The translations under genes and the position numbers were made by a program. The notes below the pieces were generated by a model, which saw only the letters and a list, made by a program, of their open reading frames with translations, was not told the DNA's origin and did no database searches. A DNA stretch of 64,000 bases, taken from contig BLLK01000056.1 of the NCBI GenBank assembly GCA_021927905.1, positions 62,001 through 126,000 on the forward strand, written 5' to 3'. The DNA comes from Chaetoceros tenuissimus. Its lineage: Eukaryota; Bacillariophyta; Thalassiosirophyceae; Chaetocerotales; Chaetocerotaceae. Of this stretch, positions 41,801 through 51,635 are shown piece by piece; positions within the stretch are counted from its first letter, which is position 1; the number at the start of each line of letters is the position of its first letter.

Positions 41801-42524
41801 ACTTACCATTGATCCATTGCTTGTTGAACAGAAAGAGGAAGAACACTTGCAGCAGCGCTTGAGTGAGCAAATTGAAAATAGAAATGCGGAGCTACAAAAC
41901 GAAGAAGCCGAATCAAATTCAAATGATGAAGAAGAAATGCCATTCGAAGATGATCCAGAGCAAGAAGAAGAGATCCGAATGCACATGACTGAACAAGACT
42001 TTGAACAAATGAATGAAGAAGACGATGAAGATGACGACGATGATGATGAAGATAGCGATGATGATGATGAGTCTGATGAAGATAGCGATGATGAAGATGA
42101 TGATAGTGATTACTAAACCTGTAGAAGTAATGTAAAAGATATTAGGAATAGAATCAAGTGAAAGATCAGTTGAAATACATCAAAAGGAACACGAAAGAAC
42201 ACAAAAAATACTTTCATGTCGACACATAACATACCTCGTGCGTCAGAAAATACCAATTCTGCCAGAAAAATCAAAGCCTCAGAAACGATTCAAGACTTGG
42301 AATCAATCACCAATTAGGTGTTCTTGCAAGTGGAAGTGAGGTTGTAGGGATTGCACATGCATAACATTGATTGGCGTACGGCTAAAGTTGAGGCAAGCAT
42401 CGATTGACACCAAAATGTCGTATGACACTGTCTAGAGGTGTCAGGAGGACATATTCTCTACGTAAATGACACTTTATTTTATACGGTGACACCTGGTATC
42501 GACGACTTAAATTCACCGGAATGG
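38884..42524 (+). mobile_element. Complete mariner-like transposon (DD39D type)
   Basis: 3641 bp between 26-bp inverted repeats, CCATTCCGGTGAATTTAAGT[T/C]GTCGA, at 38884-38909 and 42499-42524, one mismatch apart. It is flanked by the TA dinucleotide duplication at 38882-38883 and 42525-42526. One long intact transposase frame fills most of it. Near-identical termini plus an open frame suggest recent activity. TGACAC words are repeated inside the right end (42400-42500). Confidence 0.93.
39237..42116 (+). CDS. Mariner-like transposase, DD39D, acidic tail
   Basis: 959 residues, intact. Catalytic acids: D491 in CFLDEKWVY, D744 in KVLDNAGGHGTDE and D784 in SPETNLLDLGIW, giving 39 residues between the last two as in plant-type mariner enzymes; the LDLG motif matches their NxLDLGFF signature. 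The spacing of the first two Asp (252 residues) is far longer than usual because of an inserted segment. The N-terminal ~240 residues and a Ser/Thr repeat region (170-205) precede a probable DNA-binding part (about 260-470). The last 45 residues are almost wholly Asp/Glu. A basic run KRKRKER could direct nuclear import. Confidence 0.9.
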   Translation: MFEPEDINEAVDVLISLIVVLPISKPSGEKKFIFTKPKRDVNGAVFSDYLTTERCGRSVKQDDVDALLTIIGALKTNNSGQATFYKKTLRKNLLIQKSGLNIEFGTDYRPSKGSNKKSTHVVTICVREPLSTVKVKYDLQTKDKRKKEKDRKELRNYLERLERKLQSSSPSPSESSTESDTSTSPTSSSSSTESDTSTSPTSSSQAPSASNKRTLSESSDTDMEDQVEENAKRIKMAIESFLPQLKSPPAIQKVTNATSKIDAASKLNFDLRPRFYEGKEIAITETPHILSDNTKYLILIKVLALGYNKSSSNKEKTKIANAARRHVYYILGYDKEPPSKDLRRVFEYLDPYAKFAKDESADIPDKIGTKRKRKERESKVGKIMKINPKAMKTAFRYANYAIGTDEPFKRIAKTMAEKLTKDEELLPQGTIERPIKLTKDDLRNWFNNHGGKCKKPVVRPRLTEDHKKRRREWCPKMKKHVDEGSHLCFLDEKWVYMKNGRKKDKHMPIEEWEKEDEECQKYKVGERKARSKRFPSKVMTMGVVAPPVTDPEILRQALTKNGQLNPDGTYQPWRNGRIFMKRVSKMKETKRASSHTKFHDSVKIQELFRKNDWHAHYDPKNERLTVGDLLDNIVEHYGLDDNVSNFLCLQYKDFKRKNFRTVNLTRENEDEVIKRQIKTAPDTYREIEINDLQLCVYIPKGTMVEVDCTCDSAFMLSVMDELGESVRNYYFWIPRDVKIYKVLDNAGGHGTDEVVRTYRDYLLEKYNIVLLHQVPRSPETNLLDLGIWMSIQSAVDRMSHGNRHDVDVVWRELIAVWDQYDSKKIEAVYKRWQKVLDLIILDDGGNRLVEKFRGKLTIDPLLVEQKEEEHLQQRLSEQIENRNAELQNEEAESNSNDEEEMPFEDDPEQEEEIRMHMTEQDFEQMNEEDDEDDDDDDEDSDDDDESDEDSDDEDDDSDY

Positions 42525-42526
42525 TA

Positions 42527-43730
42527 TGCTGCTAGTTCGAATTTGATCGCAAGTTTGCTGTAAACTGTAACATTATTCTAACAACTATGCTAATTCTAAA
42601 TTCGTTTTTCTGTAAAGTTGAGTGAAGGTGAGGCGACCTTGTTTTGGAATTGATTCGTTCTAGAACGAAATGAAGACTTGAAAGAGGGTCATTACGAAAT
42701 ATTTGTACGAACTAAACACCCCACCTTTGTTTTTCATTACGTGTAGTTTCTTCACTTGGTTGTCATTGGACTAAAGTAGGATGATTTGATGTAGGATGGG
42801 TCGGACTCAATTCAAGTCATTTAGTGACATTTTTATATTTGCTTACTGAAAAACTCCGAAGCATCATCGTTTGAACGTTGAACTGTGTGTGCATCAAACA
42901 AAAAAGGTGCACATTAAATCTAGGGTAGATCTTTCACAAGTAAATCTCTATCCCTTTTCTTCCCTTTCCTTCCTTTTCTGAAATCTCTCGTTTGCTTTCC
43001 CTCATCATTACTCACTCTTGTTGAATACTTACAATATTTTGCTTGATTGTGTGATAAAAAGTACCTTACTTTACCTACTTTTCATTTACAAGTGGATATT
43101 ACTGTATTGTAAAATATTCCTTATTGAATCAAATAGCATGTGCCTTCTAATTTTTATATGTCAAAAATACATGCTCTATTATTATAAATACAAGAGTGAA
43201 GTGTGCTTGTAGATATTGCTACGGATGTGTATACCAATGATGTGTGATATATGACGTCAAATATTTCAAGCGTATGTACTGTATCAATACAAGTATACAA
43301 TGATGAGTGGTATATGACGTCGGTTGTATCAAGCGTATTTACTTATAGAGGAATTAAACAATGATGAATGGTATATGAAGTCGAATCTTTCATGCGTAGG
43401 TACTGCAGCAAGTATCTTTCATTTGACTTGATTTATTTCTTTATTGTAGTCGCATAAGAATAATCAAAAGTTGATTGTTGTACTACTATGCCCTTATTGG
43501 TATTATTTCAAATAGATTTCAATGGATGATATGCTGCAATGATCATATTGGACTTTTTGATAATGAAAAATGTTATGGTTTCATGTACTACCATACGGGT
43601 TAGTGTTAAGTAGTGCTGAGACTTGGAGAAATTTTCGAAACATGAAGACAGTTAATGGGAATGAAGGTGTCAAAATATACAAATCAGAGTCAATTATGTA
43701 TTGACAGATTTACGTGTGAGAGATCTGCCC
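42527..43730. other. Intergenic, no gene seen, one short repeat array
   Basis: AT-rich sequence without supportable coding frames. The only structure I see is the ~62-bp array described separately. Confidence 0.55.
43236..43420. repeat. ~62-bp degenerate tandem array with TGACGTC words
   Basis: Units start at 43236, 43299 and 43360 (aatgatg...tatatgacgtc...tcaagcgta). TGACGTC occurs at 43252 and 43315; the third unit has TGAAGTC. Confidence 0.75.
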
Positions 43731-43815
43731 TAGTGCCTCCTAGTTCCGACGTTACCCTCTGGTACCCGCTTTTTGTGGTACCCGCGGGTACCACACAAGT
43801 ACGTACGCACTGGTA
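43731..43815 (+). repeat. Left inverted end with GGTACCC motifs
   Basis: tagtgcctcctagttccgac followed by repeated ggtaccc words (ggtacccgc, ggtacccgcgggtacc). The first 21 bases are the exact reverse complement of 53973-53993. Confidence 0.8.
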
Positions 43816-43924
43816 CAAATGAATAATTGGAAATGCGTCATGTAATATACAGATATATAAACATATTCTTGACATAGAGATTTCATTGTAAAAACAATAA
43901 TACAATTAAAATATATTGAAGTAG

Positions 43925-46900
43925 AATAATAAGAAAATCTTTACTGATATTAATCACTACGCTATTGAGCATCAACATCATTACATCGGCCCGTGAGGGT
44001 GGATGAAAAGGAAAGAAGATTATGTTGTTGTATATGTTGTGATCAGTGACGGTGCAAGGTATGCCTTCGTCGCTGTCCATGTCGCGATCCAATCTCTCAT
44101 TCGATCTAGAGGTTGTGACAATAATGACTCCGTTGTAACTGGTATTTGGCGGGTAAAAGCTATGTGGTCTGGTCTACTCTCTGCAAGTAATTTCTGTATC
44201 TTTTTCTTTGCTTTGTCTCTATCACGTATGTATTCTTTCGCTGTGATGGCTGTATGCGCCACCTCGTTGTGAACTTGCCATCTGTTGAGGGCTATATACG
44301 TTGATTCTTGTATCAGCATTTTTGAGAATACTGTTGCTTTGTAATGTGCCGGTAGCTTCGAGTTTTTAGATAGCTGTGATGCCAGCCTCGAATACTCTTT
44401 CTGCTGTACCTCCTCCCATCGCTTCGATTGCCTTCCCAGCAAGAACTGGTCCCATCCAAGCACATCTTGCTCGTCAAGTGCTGCCTGGAGTACTGGATCT
44501 GTGCTATCATGTAATTGCATTGGTGTGAGTCGTTGCCGCTGGAGTGTCGCTTTGATTCGTTGAAGCAAAATGCTCTGCATCTCTCGTTGGACTTTGTATC
44601 GTTTAAACATAGCCTTGAGTTTTGATAATTCTCGTGTAACTTCTGCTGCTATAGGGGACTTGTCGCATCTCAAAAAATGCCACCTGTAATCACTCTCTCC
44701 ACATCCAAAGGGGCACAGTGTCGATGTGTGTTTGGACTGGAAGTCGCTTGTTTCTTTGAACATAGCATCACGTTCGCATGTGTGGTGCCATCCATGTTGC
44801 GCTTTAATGATATTCGTACGTTTCCCTGGTGCCACTGTCTTCATGTATCTTTCTAATGCTTCCCAGTTTACTGTATCAAACTGATGTTGGGACCATCCTG
44901 TTTTTCCCATTATATACTTCTGCAACTTCTCTCCCTGTAGATGAAGACGTAGTTGCTGGTGGAAACCTTGAGTGACTGGTATTCCTCCTAATAGAATCTG
45001 AGCCTTTTCGCTGACAAAGAAGGGTGGCAATGGCATTACCTCTGTGGATTCCCGATGTTGTTCTGCCAAAGCGTCCATATCAATATTATGTTGCGCTTCT
45101 GGTGTAATTTCTTCGTCTCCGTCGTCTTGGTGACCTTTCACCCACGACTCTTCTACTGTTATATTTGGGAATTGTTCACATACTCTAGCAATCTCGGCCC
45201 ATACATCATGGTCAGTTGCTAATGGTGATGCATCAGTATAGAATGTCTCCACTAGTTTGATACGTCGTAGGCTCTCTTGGTTATCGTAGCGGAACAAGAA
45301 GGTTGATGTTGTTTCTACTATTCCGGAAGTAACTGCAATTGCATATAGTGCGTACAATGCTCCTAATTGTGACATCTGTTCTGTTCGGAGCGACGTTATC
45401 CATCTACTATCGCCATTGGTTACTGCTCCAGCCGTGATGCTACCTTTTTGCTGCTCAATATCTTCATGTGGTATGATGCGATAGGCATGGCTACCTCGTC
45501 CTTCTTTTACTGATCCGTCACCAAATATCGTCACTACTCGTCCTTCTTGCAGTGCCTTTACAATTTCCTGTGTGTCTTCCTTGCTCCATCCTTCACTTTG
45601 CTGTCCCATTATTTGTCGTACATAATGCGGTTGTGACTGTATGTATTCTTGAAGATCAGTTGCTATGTTCTCTCCATTGCTTTCTCTCTCAGTTAAATCA
45701 ATCCCAATACCCATGTCTCCATATATGAATGCAGCTCTAACAGCTCTTTTCCAATCACTGATGGCTTTCGCACTTGGGTACTCCTGTTGTGGATATACTT
45801 CACTTGTATCTCTCCTTCGTTCCACTCTAAATATTTCTTCGTCTATTTTCCCATTCACTACCATATCGCTAAGAAAATGTACTCTCAAGTAAATTCGGAC
45901 TGTATTGGCATTTGCTATACAGTCATCTGATAGATGTTGAGCTGTGCCTCTTCTTGCTTTTGCAACCCTCACTATACCATCCATAATAGCCTCATCGTTG
46001 CTGAAACTCGACTGTGGTACCCAGAAATGAGATGAACGAATGCTTATTCCATGTTTCCACGTCATGCTCCATATATAAGTTGTTTTGCTATGCACTGGTT
46101 TGTATGGCCAGTCACTCGGGTCATTTTCAAGGAAGTGTTTACCGCATCCCATGTACCTTTGATATGCTGCTAATACTATGCTTCGCTCTTCGGATTGTAA
46201 TGTAGTTGTACGAAGGTCCTTTACCAAGGAATCCAAGTGGCTTGCCAGTTGTTCTGTCTCAAGTGTAATCAATTCTATACCTCCATATCTACTTGGACCA
46301 AAGACTACTGCTCTTGGCATGTGTCTGTTGAATCCCATCTTCGGTAACAATGCATTTACCATTGGCGTTTGAATTGTTTTACATTGCTTGTCTGTAAATG
46401 TGGTATGCTGTAGTGGATACACTATTGCTGGTTTATATTGGATCGAATGTATCATGTATGCTTGCTGTCTTGTAATGTTGGAAGTGGCCACTCGTCCTGC
46501 CATATCAGCTACTTGCTCTTTACGCGCTTTGAATTCGTCCCTATTGGATCCGCTTATAGCATTTCGTACTCCAAGGTACTTTTCCCCTTCATGTGGACCT
46601 AATCGTTTGATGACTTCTTTTGCCAGTAATAGATTATGAGGTTGCAGCTCAATCTGTGCTTCATTCTCGTCGATGCCTTTCAACACTGCGTAGTCTCTCC
46701 TCAGTGACTTTACGAATTTATACTGCGCAAATCCCACTGCGCATTTGTTGATACTCAAGTCACCTCCTGATACATTCAGAAGGTTCTGCCAATGTAATAA
46801 TATACCTTCCACCATATCTTTCTCATTTATTGCTTCTTGGGAATCTAAAGAGATAACATCAATCTGATCATCGATGAATCCTCCTCCATGTCTCACTATG

Positions 46901-49428
46901 CTGTGCTCTCCGTTTGGATGAAGTAAGGTGCATCCTCGAGTAGTTTTGGCATGAACGTCTTTTAATAATCCAATCATGTCGTTGCCATCTTGGGGGCCTT
47001 CTCCACTGCCTTGTCCTATTCCTCCTATATTGTTGCTGGTTGTGTACTTGAAGCTTTTCTTCGATAGCTTCCCTGCTAGTCGTATATGCCTTTCCATTCC
47101 GTGTAGCGTTTGAACTACACACTCCCCAAACTCCTTTGGCATGCCTTTGGATTCCTGAATCACCTTTATTATCTCCCTTCGCAGTAGGTCGAAGCATCCT
47201 GTTGCATCCTTTGGTGCAATTGCAATCGGCTGTCTCATAATCCTACTGTATTCTAGTACATTCTGTACAGAGTTGAGGGCGTCGTGTGCACTCTTTTTCT
47301 TTACTGCCCCATATGATTCTCTGTTCTGGAAGTATCGCTGGTCGTGCGCTGCAAATTTACGACCTACGATCAATTTTAAGACGCCATTATAATCTTGTTC
47401 CATTAATTCAAGAATTCTCCAACGATGCACAAAAGGAAGTGTCTCTTTCATCAGTAGAGATTGTATTGTCTTCTCCCATCGTGGATATGTGAAGCCATAA
47501 CGAAATGGGAGTTCCAATAACTTTGCGTATATCTCTCGCAGTTCTTTATTTGTTGTTAGTGCTCGTAATACATGCATATTCAGCCCCGAGAATCCTGGTG
47601 CTGTATTAAGTCTTGCCTTTCCGAATGCCTCTTCAAAGTCTGCTTCGTTGAATGTCCATTCAAATTTTGCTGGTTCTCCATCAATGGTTCTCATTTTCAT
47701 CTCTTCAATGATCAATTTTGTTGCATCAGCTAGATGTCCATACTCTTCGGCTACCTCCGAAGCTACTAGACCATCTAGAAATTCTTGGCTTCCTTTGCCA
47801 TCTTCACCTAATATATCACGTAGTGGGCCATGGGTGAATGGTGATATGGTTGACTGTTGTAAATGGCGTTCATTGAATCTCAGTAGGATATCCTCTATTA
47901 CTTCACTGTCAGTGACCTTCATCCATTGTGTTTTTAATGATTCCACTGGTTCGCCTACAAGGATGTGAGTCATACTCTTCCCTCTTATGCCTTTTAAGAC
48001 TGTTCTATTCTTTGCACATAAGTCGCGAGTCATTTCACAATTGTAGATTGCTCTTATTGCAGAGTCCTGAGAACAGTTCATTCGGTACGCCGTTTCTTCC
48101 ACCATAGAGTTATACATTTTCTTCCTCAACTCTGGTGCCTTTACTACTGCGTCCTCATGTTTTCTTTTTGATTCCTTCCACTTGTTGTAAGCTGCGTCAT
48201 TGGCTTTGTCCCTTTCCCATTCCTTCTTTGCTGCGATTCTTGCTTTCTTTGCTGTTGCTAGCTCTATAGACCATGGTATGTCAATACTGCTCCGGGGTTT
48301 CAATACTGCACGTGTTGCACTAGCAATATACTCAGTCATAGCTCGTTTCTCAATGTTCAAAACTTTCTTCAGCCCTTCTTCACGTACGTCTGGATCATTA
48401 CTCTTCAATTTCTCTTCAGCTGCTAAGAGTGCATCAAGCGTTTTTCCTTTCCTGTGCAGTTTCAATAGTTCATCGACAAATGTTTGTACTTGTTTTGGGT
48501 GATTAGCATTGATTGATGGCTGCGTCCATGATAGTGGAATTGTATCTCCTAGCAATGCCTCTTTATCGAAAGCTATCTCCATTGATCTATGATCCGATCC
48601 GTCAAACATGAATTGTGGGTGTATACCAAATGTTACCATGCTTTGTTCGAAACGCGTTGTCCCAAATGCTACTTCTGTTGGTCTAGATGTTGGAGCTGAT
48701 CTTGTGCATGTCGGTGGTGCACTATTTGGGACTAAGTCTACCATATCGTGCTGGGCAAACATATCTACTATCTCTTGGTGATCATTAGGTGAATTGAAAT
48801 CTCCTAGTACTAATACATCTCTTCCTTCATCACGTTCTTTCTTAAGACATGCACTCAAGTCATTATGAAACGCCTTCCTCACGTTCAGTGCCGATGGATG
48901 CTTTGCCATTAGTAAAGACTGTTGTTCTCTGTTTGCAATTGTTGATGTTGAAGAATCTATAGTTCCACTGCATACTCTATACGCGAGTATAATTGATATG
49001 TCATTGGTGGCTGTGGCAAATCTATGTGTGATCCATCTCCTATGTCGATCTACCTCATTACTTGTATGTCTCCCTGCCATATGTGACGGCATCCATGTTG
49101 CTAATCCTCCCTTTAGGAAGTCTTTACTCTTATGGATCTTTAATGGATCAAGTGCTGGAACTAGTGTTGCTTTGCTTCGCTTTTGAACATTCTTTGCAAC
49201 ATCTGCTAATCCTGCTATCCCTTTTGCAGATAAATTCAGTTCCACACATCTGCTTAATGCTATGCTGTCAGCTTCTGCCTCCACTATAAATTTCTCAAAA
49301 TTGGTATGCCTATGCTTGGTGGGAAACCCCATCTTGTTACAGAAACGCACACGTATGTATTTGTCTTTCCTCCAGTCCTGCTCTTTTGCTTCCATGAACG
49401 TTCCAAACGCTTCCAATCTTGCTCTATT
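43925..49428 (-). mobile_element. Near full-length non-LTR retrotransposon (EN-RT-RNase H)
   Basis: 5504 bp, minus strand, flanked by a perfect 19-bp duplication ttaaaatatattgaagtag at 43906-43924 and 49429-49447. The 3' UTR ends in TTTTCTTATTATT rather than poly(A), exactly as in the copy at 13895. The coding frame is already open at the first base of the element, so the 5' end is truncated. It is inserted into the compartment bounded by the inverted ends at 43731 and 53994. Confidence 0.95.
44020..49416 (-). CDS. Retrotransposon polyprotein: AP-endonuclease-like, reverse transcriptase, RNase H, Cys/His finger
   Basis: About 1798 residues without a stop; the first ATG in the frame is at about codon 8. 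Endonuclease-like domain: LVLGDFNSPND (D206/N208) and GSDHRSMEI (D275/H276). Reverse transcriptase: KDATGCFDLL (motif A), GIGQGSGEGP (motif B), GGGFIDDQID with D849/D850 (motif C), then KYLGVRNA. RNase H: FGDGS (D1300), RTEQMSQLGALYAL, RYDNQES, VKGHQDD (H1429) and NIDMDALA. A CPFGCG...HFLRC finger lies near 1593-1612. All catalytic residues of RT and RNase H are intact, so it could supply the truncated copies in trans. The clade is not assigned. Confidence 0.93.
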   Translation of the reverse strand: MEAFGTFMEAKEQDWRKDKYIRVRFCNKMGFPTKHRHTNFEKFIVEAEADSIALSRCVELNLSAKGIAGLADVAKNVQKRSKATLVPALDPLKIHKSKDFLKGGLATWMPSHMAGRHTSNEVDRHRRWITHRFATATNDISIILAYRVCSGTIDSSTSTIANREQQSLLMAKHPSALNVRKAFHNDLSACLKKERDEGRDVLVLGDFNSPNDHQEIVDMFAQHDMVDLVPNSAPPTCTRSAPTSRPTEVAFGTTRFEQSMVTFGIHPQFMFDGSDHRSMEIAFDKEALLGDTIPLSWTQPSINANHPKQVQTFVDELLKLHRKGKTLDALLAAEEKLKSNDPDVREEGLKKVLNIEKRAMTEYIASATRAVLKPRSSIDIPWSIELATAKKARIAAKKEWERDKANDAAYNKWKESKRKHEDAVVKAPELRKKMYNSMVEETAYRMNCSQDSAIRAIYNCEMTRDLCAKNRTVLKGIRGKSMTHILVGEPVESLKTQWMKVTDSEVIEDILLRFNERHLQQSTISPFTHGPLRDILGEDGKGSQEFLDGLVASEVAEEYGHLADATKLIIEEMKMRTIDGEPAKFEWTFNEADFEEAFGKARLNTAPGFSGLNMHVLRALTTNKELREIYAKLLELPFRYGFTYPRWEKTIQSLLMKETLPFVHRWRILELMEQDYNGVLKLIVGRKFAAHDQRYFQNRESYGAVKKKSAHDALNSVQNVLEYSRIMRQPIAIAPKDATGCFDLLRREIIKVIQESKGMPKEFGECVVQTLHGMERHIRLAGKLSKKSFKYTTSNNIGGIGQGSGEGPQDGNDMIGLLKDVHAKTTRGCTLLHPNGEHSIVRHGGGFIDDQIDVISLDSQEAINEKDMVEGILLHWQNLLNVSGGDLSINKCAVGFAQYKFVKSLRRDYAVLKGIDENEAQIELQPHNLLLAKEVIKRLGPHEGEKYLGVRNAISGSNRDEFKARKEQVADMAGRVATSNITRQQAYMIHSIQYKPAIVYPLQHTTFTDKQCKTIQTPMVNALLPKMGFNRHMPRAVVFGPSRYGGIELITLETEQLASHLDSLVKDLRTTTLQSEERSIVLAAYQRYMGCGKHFLENDPSDWPYKPVHSKTTYIWSMTWKHGISIRSSHFWVPQSSFSNDEAIMDGIVRVAKARRGTAQHLSDDCIANANTVRIYLRVHFLSDMVVNGKIDEEIFRVERRRDTSEVYPQQEYPSAKAISDWKRAVRAAFIYGDMGIGIDLTERESNGENIATDLQEYIQSQPHYVRQIMGQQSEGWSKEDTQEIVKALQEGRVVTIFGDGSVKEGRGSHAYRIIPHEDIEQQKGSITAGAVTNGDSRWITSLRTEQMSQLGALYALYAIAVTSGIVETTSTFLFRYDNQESLRRIKLVETFYTDASPLATDHDVWAEIARVCEQFPNITVEESWVKGHQDDGDEEITPEAQHNIDMDALAEQHRESTEVMPLPPFFVSEKAQILLGGIPVTQGFHQQLRLHLQGEKLQKYIMGKTGWSQHQFDTVNWEALERYMKTVAPGKRTNIIKAQHGWHHTCERDAMFKETSDFQSKHTSTLCPFGCGESDYRWHFLRCDKSPIAAEVTRELSKLKAMFKRYKVQREMQSILLQRIKATLQRQRLTPMQLHDSTDPVLQAALDEQDVLGWDQFLLGRQSKRWEEVQQKEYSRLASQLSKNSKLPAHYKATVFSKMLIQESTYIALNRWQVHNEVAHTAITAKEYIRDRDKAKKKIQKLLAESRPDHIAFTRQIPVTTESLLSQPLDRMRDWIATWTATKAYLAPSLITTYTTT

Positions 49429-49749
49429 TTAAAATATATTGAAGTAGAGACTGATAGTATTTTTTGTTATTTACCACCCACATCATTTTTATGACTAGAA
49501 ACATAGCTGTTGAAAATCCAATGCCCTCATCTACGTATGTGTGGATACTAAGTATCTACCACTTAAATCCCTCCTGAAAATGGGGGCGGCATTCCCTTTC
49601 TAAAAACAACATCCGGATCAATTCTACTAAAATGTTTTACGACAAAAACAATCGTATTTTAGCCCGCCAAAACGCACCATCGATGGAAACTGCACATCGA
49701 TCGATAAACAGCCATAATCTAATGCCATAATCAAAGGAAAACATTCAAA

Positions 49750-51624
49750 ATGAGTCGAGATGAGGAAACTAATGATAATACACCCATTCCAGACGCTTAC
49801 AACGAAGGGGAATTAGAGGCAAAATGTTTCGTAACAGCCGAAGGTATGCATAACGCAGATCTTTTACAAAATTTCGAGGATTTCATCGAGCGTAAGTACC
49901 GACACACCCATCTGTTATGCCAAAAACACAATGATATATAGATTCTAATCTTCATTCCATAGCTGGTTTTAAATTTAATGGTAGGAAAGAAAAGAAAGGG
50001 ACGGACAGAACTAGATTTGTAGATCCACTATTGAAGCTATCTCTTGCTTATGTGGAACAAAAGATCGAAGATACATCTAGATCGCTCAACATTTCCATAT
50101 GTCCAGAGCTGATGACAGAAACCAAAAAGTTTGCAATGTTTAGCATTAGTACCCAGAAACACTTCTCAAAGGAATATTGTGATCGTTTAGTGCATCTTAT
50201 CTTTCTAGGAAGAGTAAGTGAGTTTTGTTTATGATGTGCATTCAACAACGACCTTATTTTCTCACATCATTCGCTTCTAGATGGATCGAGAAATCGTTGA
50301 TATGGAAAAGAAACCAAAAATGAAAAGAAAAGATCATGAACTAGAGCCAACACCAACATTTCCAGGGTTCATTGCAAAAAAAACAATTCCTGACATTCTC
50401 CAAAAGCCTCTCGATCCAAATTCAATCTCATCCAAAATGGACTCGACAAGTCTAGTGCAAAACGTTTTATTTCCAATTTTGAAGCACGTAATATTCCCTG
50501 AAACACCATTTCGTTTGCGTAGTGCTCTCACCTGGAGACAAAACGTTACCCGCTTAATTAATTTTTCCATCTGCTCAGTCCTCCTTCTAAAATACAAAAG
50601 CCATGAGGACTTCCACAGTTTATTCAAAGAATATCTCAACAAGAATTTTTCCCTCCCTCCATGGTGGTGTGTTCAATGCTTCTACAACCTATATGAATTG
50701 AAAGGTCAAAAGAATACTAGAAAATTACTTACTGATGTGAAGATGGAAGAAAAAACTACTACAGAAGAGTCCTATGCTGAACACAACAAAGATGGAGCAA
50801 CGAACCATGATACAAACATAGAGACAACTACCGAAAGCAATGACGATGAAAATGCCGCAAGTGAAAGTTCAAATACCGACAACAATGATACGAATGCAAA
50901 CACAAATAACGACGACGCAAGCATCAATAGAGAAGGAAAGTCTCCTACCCCTTCAGTGTTGGATCTTGATGCATTAGAAATTACTCAAAGCAACTCAAAC
51001 TCTTTGTCTCAAATAATCCAAAGGGAATACGAACTTATCCATCAAATACTATATGCTGAAATCAATGAGGGTCAAGACAAAATTTATGCTGCTGAAGAAG
51101 CACTTAAGCCACCTAAACCAGGTAAGCCAGCTAATAAGAAAAGTAAGAAGAAGGTGGTCGATTGCAAACTCAAAAATTTGAAACTAGAGTTGAAAATGAA
51201 GAGACCGCCAGCTTACAACGACGTCAACGAATTCATGTGGAAGTTTAGAAAATGTATGGAAACTGGTATTTTTGACGAAGGTTGGTTGATACCTGAGAAA
51301 CATGACTCTGACGAATTCAATTTTAAGAGCAAAGATTTGAAAAACAAGAAATGTTTTTGTATTATGAAGTCACAAAACGAGGGTGATGAAAAACTTGCTC
51401 AAGCTCGTACTACAGCTCGTGTAGATGTAGACGTATTGGACTATGACGAATCAAGTTTCACAGATGGTAAGAAACCTACCGACCTGGACGTGTTCCTGAC
51501 AGACACAGCCAACGAAGGTATTCATCGTTATGAGTATGAGATCATTCAGACTGTATTTGATGCGAAACTACATGAAAGATGCGTCAATTACAAACGTATT
51601 GCCAAAGCTCAATACTTTAAGTAG
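49750..51624 (+). CDS. Three-exon protein of unknown function with Asn/Asp-rich middle
   Basis: 578 residues as join(49750..49891,49963..50213,50281..51624); introns are GTAAGT..TAG with consistent phases (1 and 0). The N-terminus is acidic. Basic patches (GRKEKKG, KKPKMKRKDHE) could be nuclear signals. The middle (about 300-365) is an Asn/Asp/Thr-rich linker; the C-terminal part includes KPPKPGKPANKKSKKK and a segment ending FDAKLHERCVNYKRIAKAQYFK. No domain recognised. It lies convergent to a SWIM-finger relic inside the region bounded by the inverted ends, so it may be a transposon-borne accessory gene. Confidence 0.65.
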
Positions 51625-51635
51625 ATATAAATCAA

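Noticed and set aside
43731-43815. Possible CRISPR-like short palindromic repeats (also 53911-53994)
   Set aside because: Palindromic words without unique equal-length spacers, in a eukaryotic genome; fits transposon subterminal motifs.
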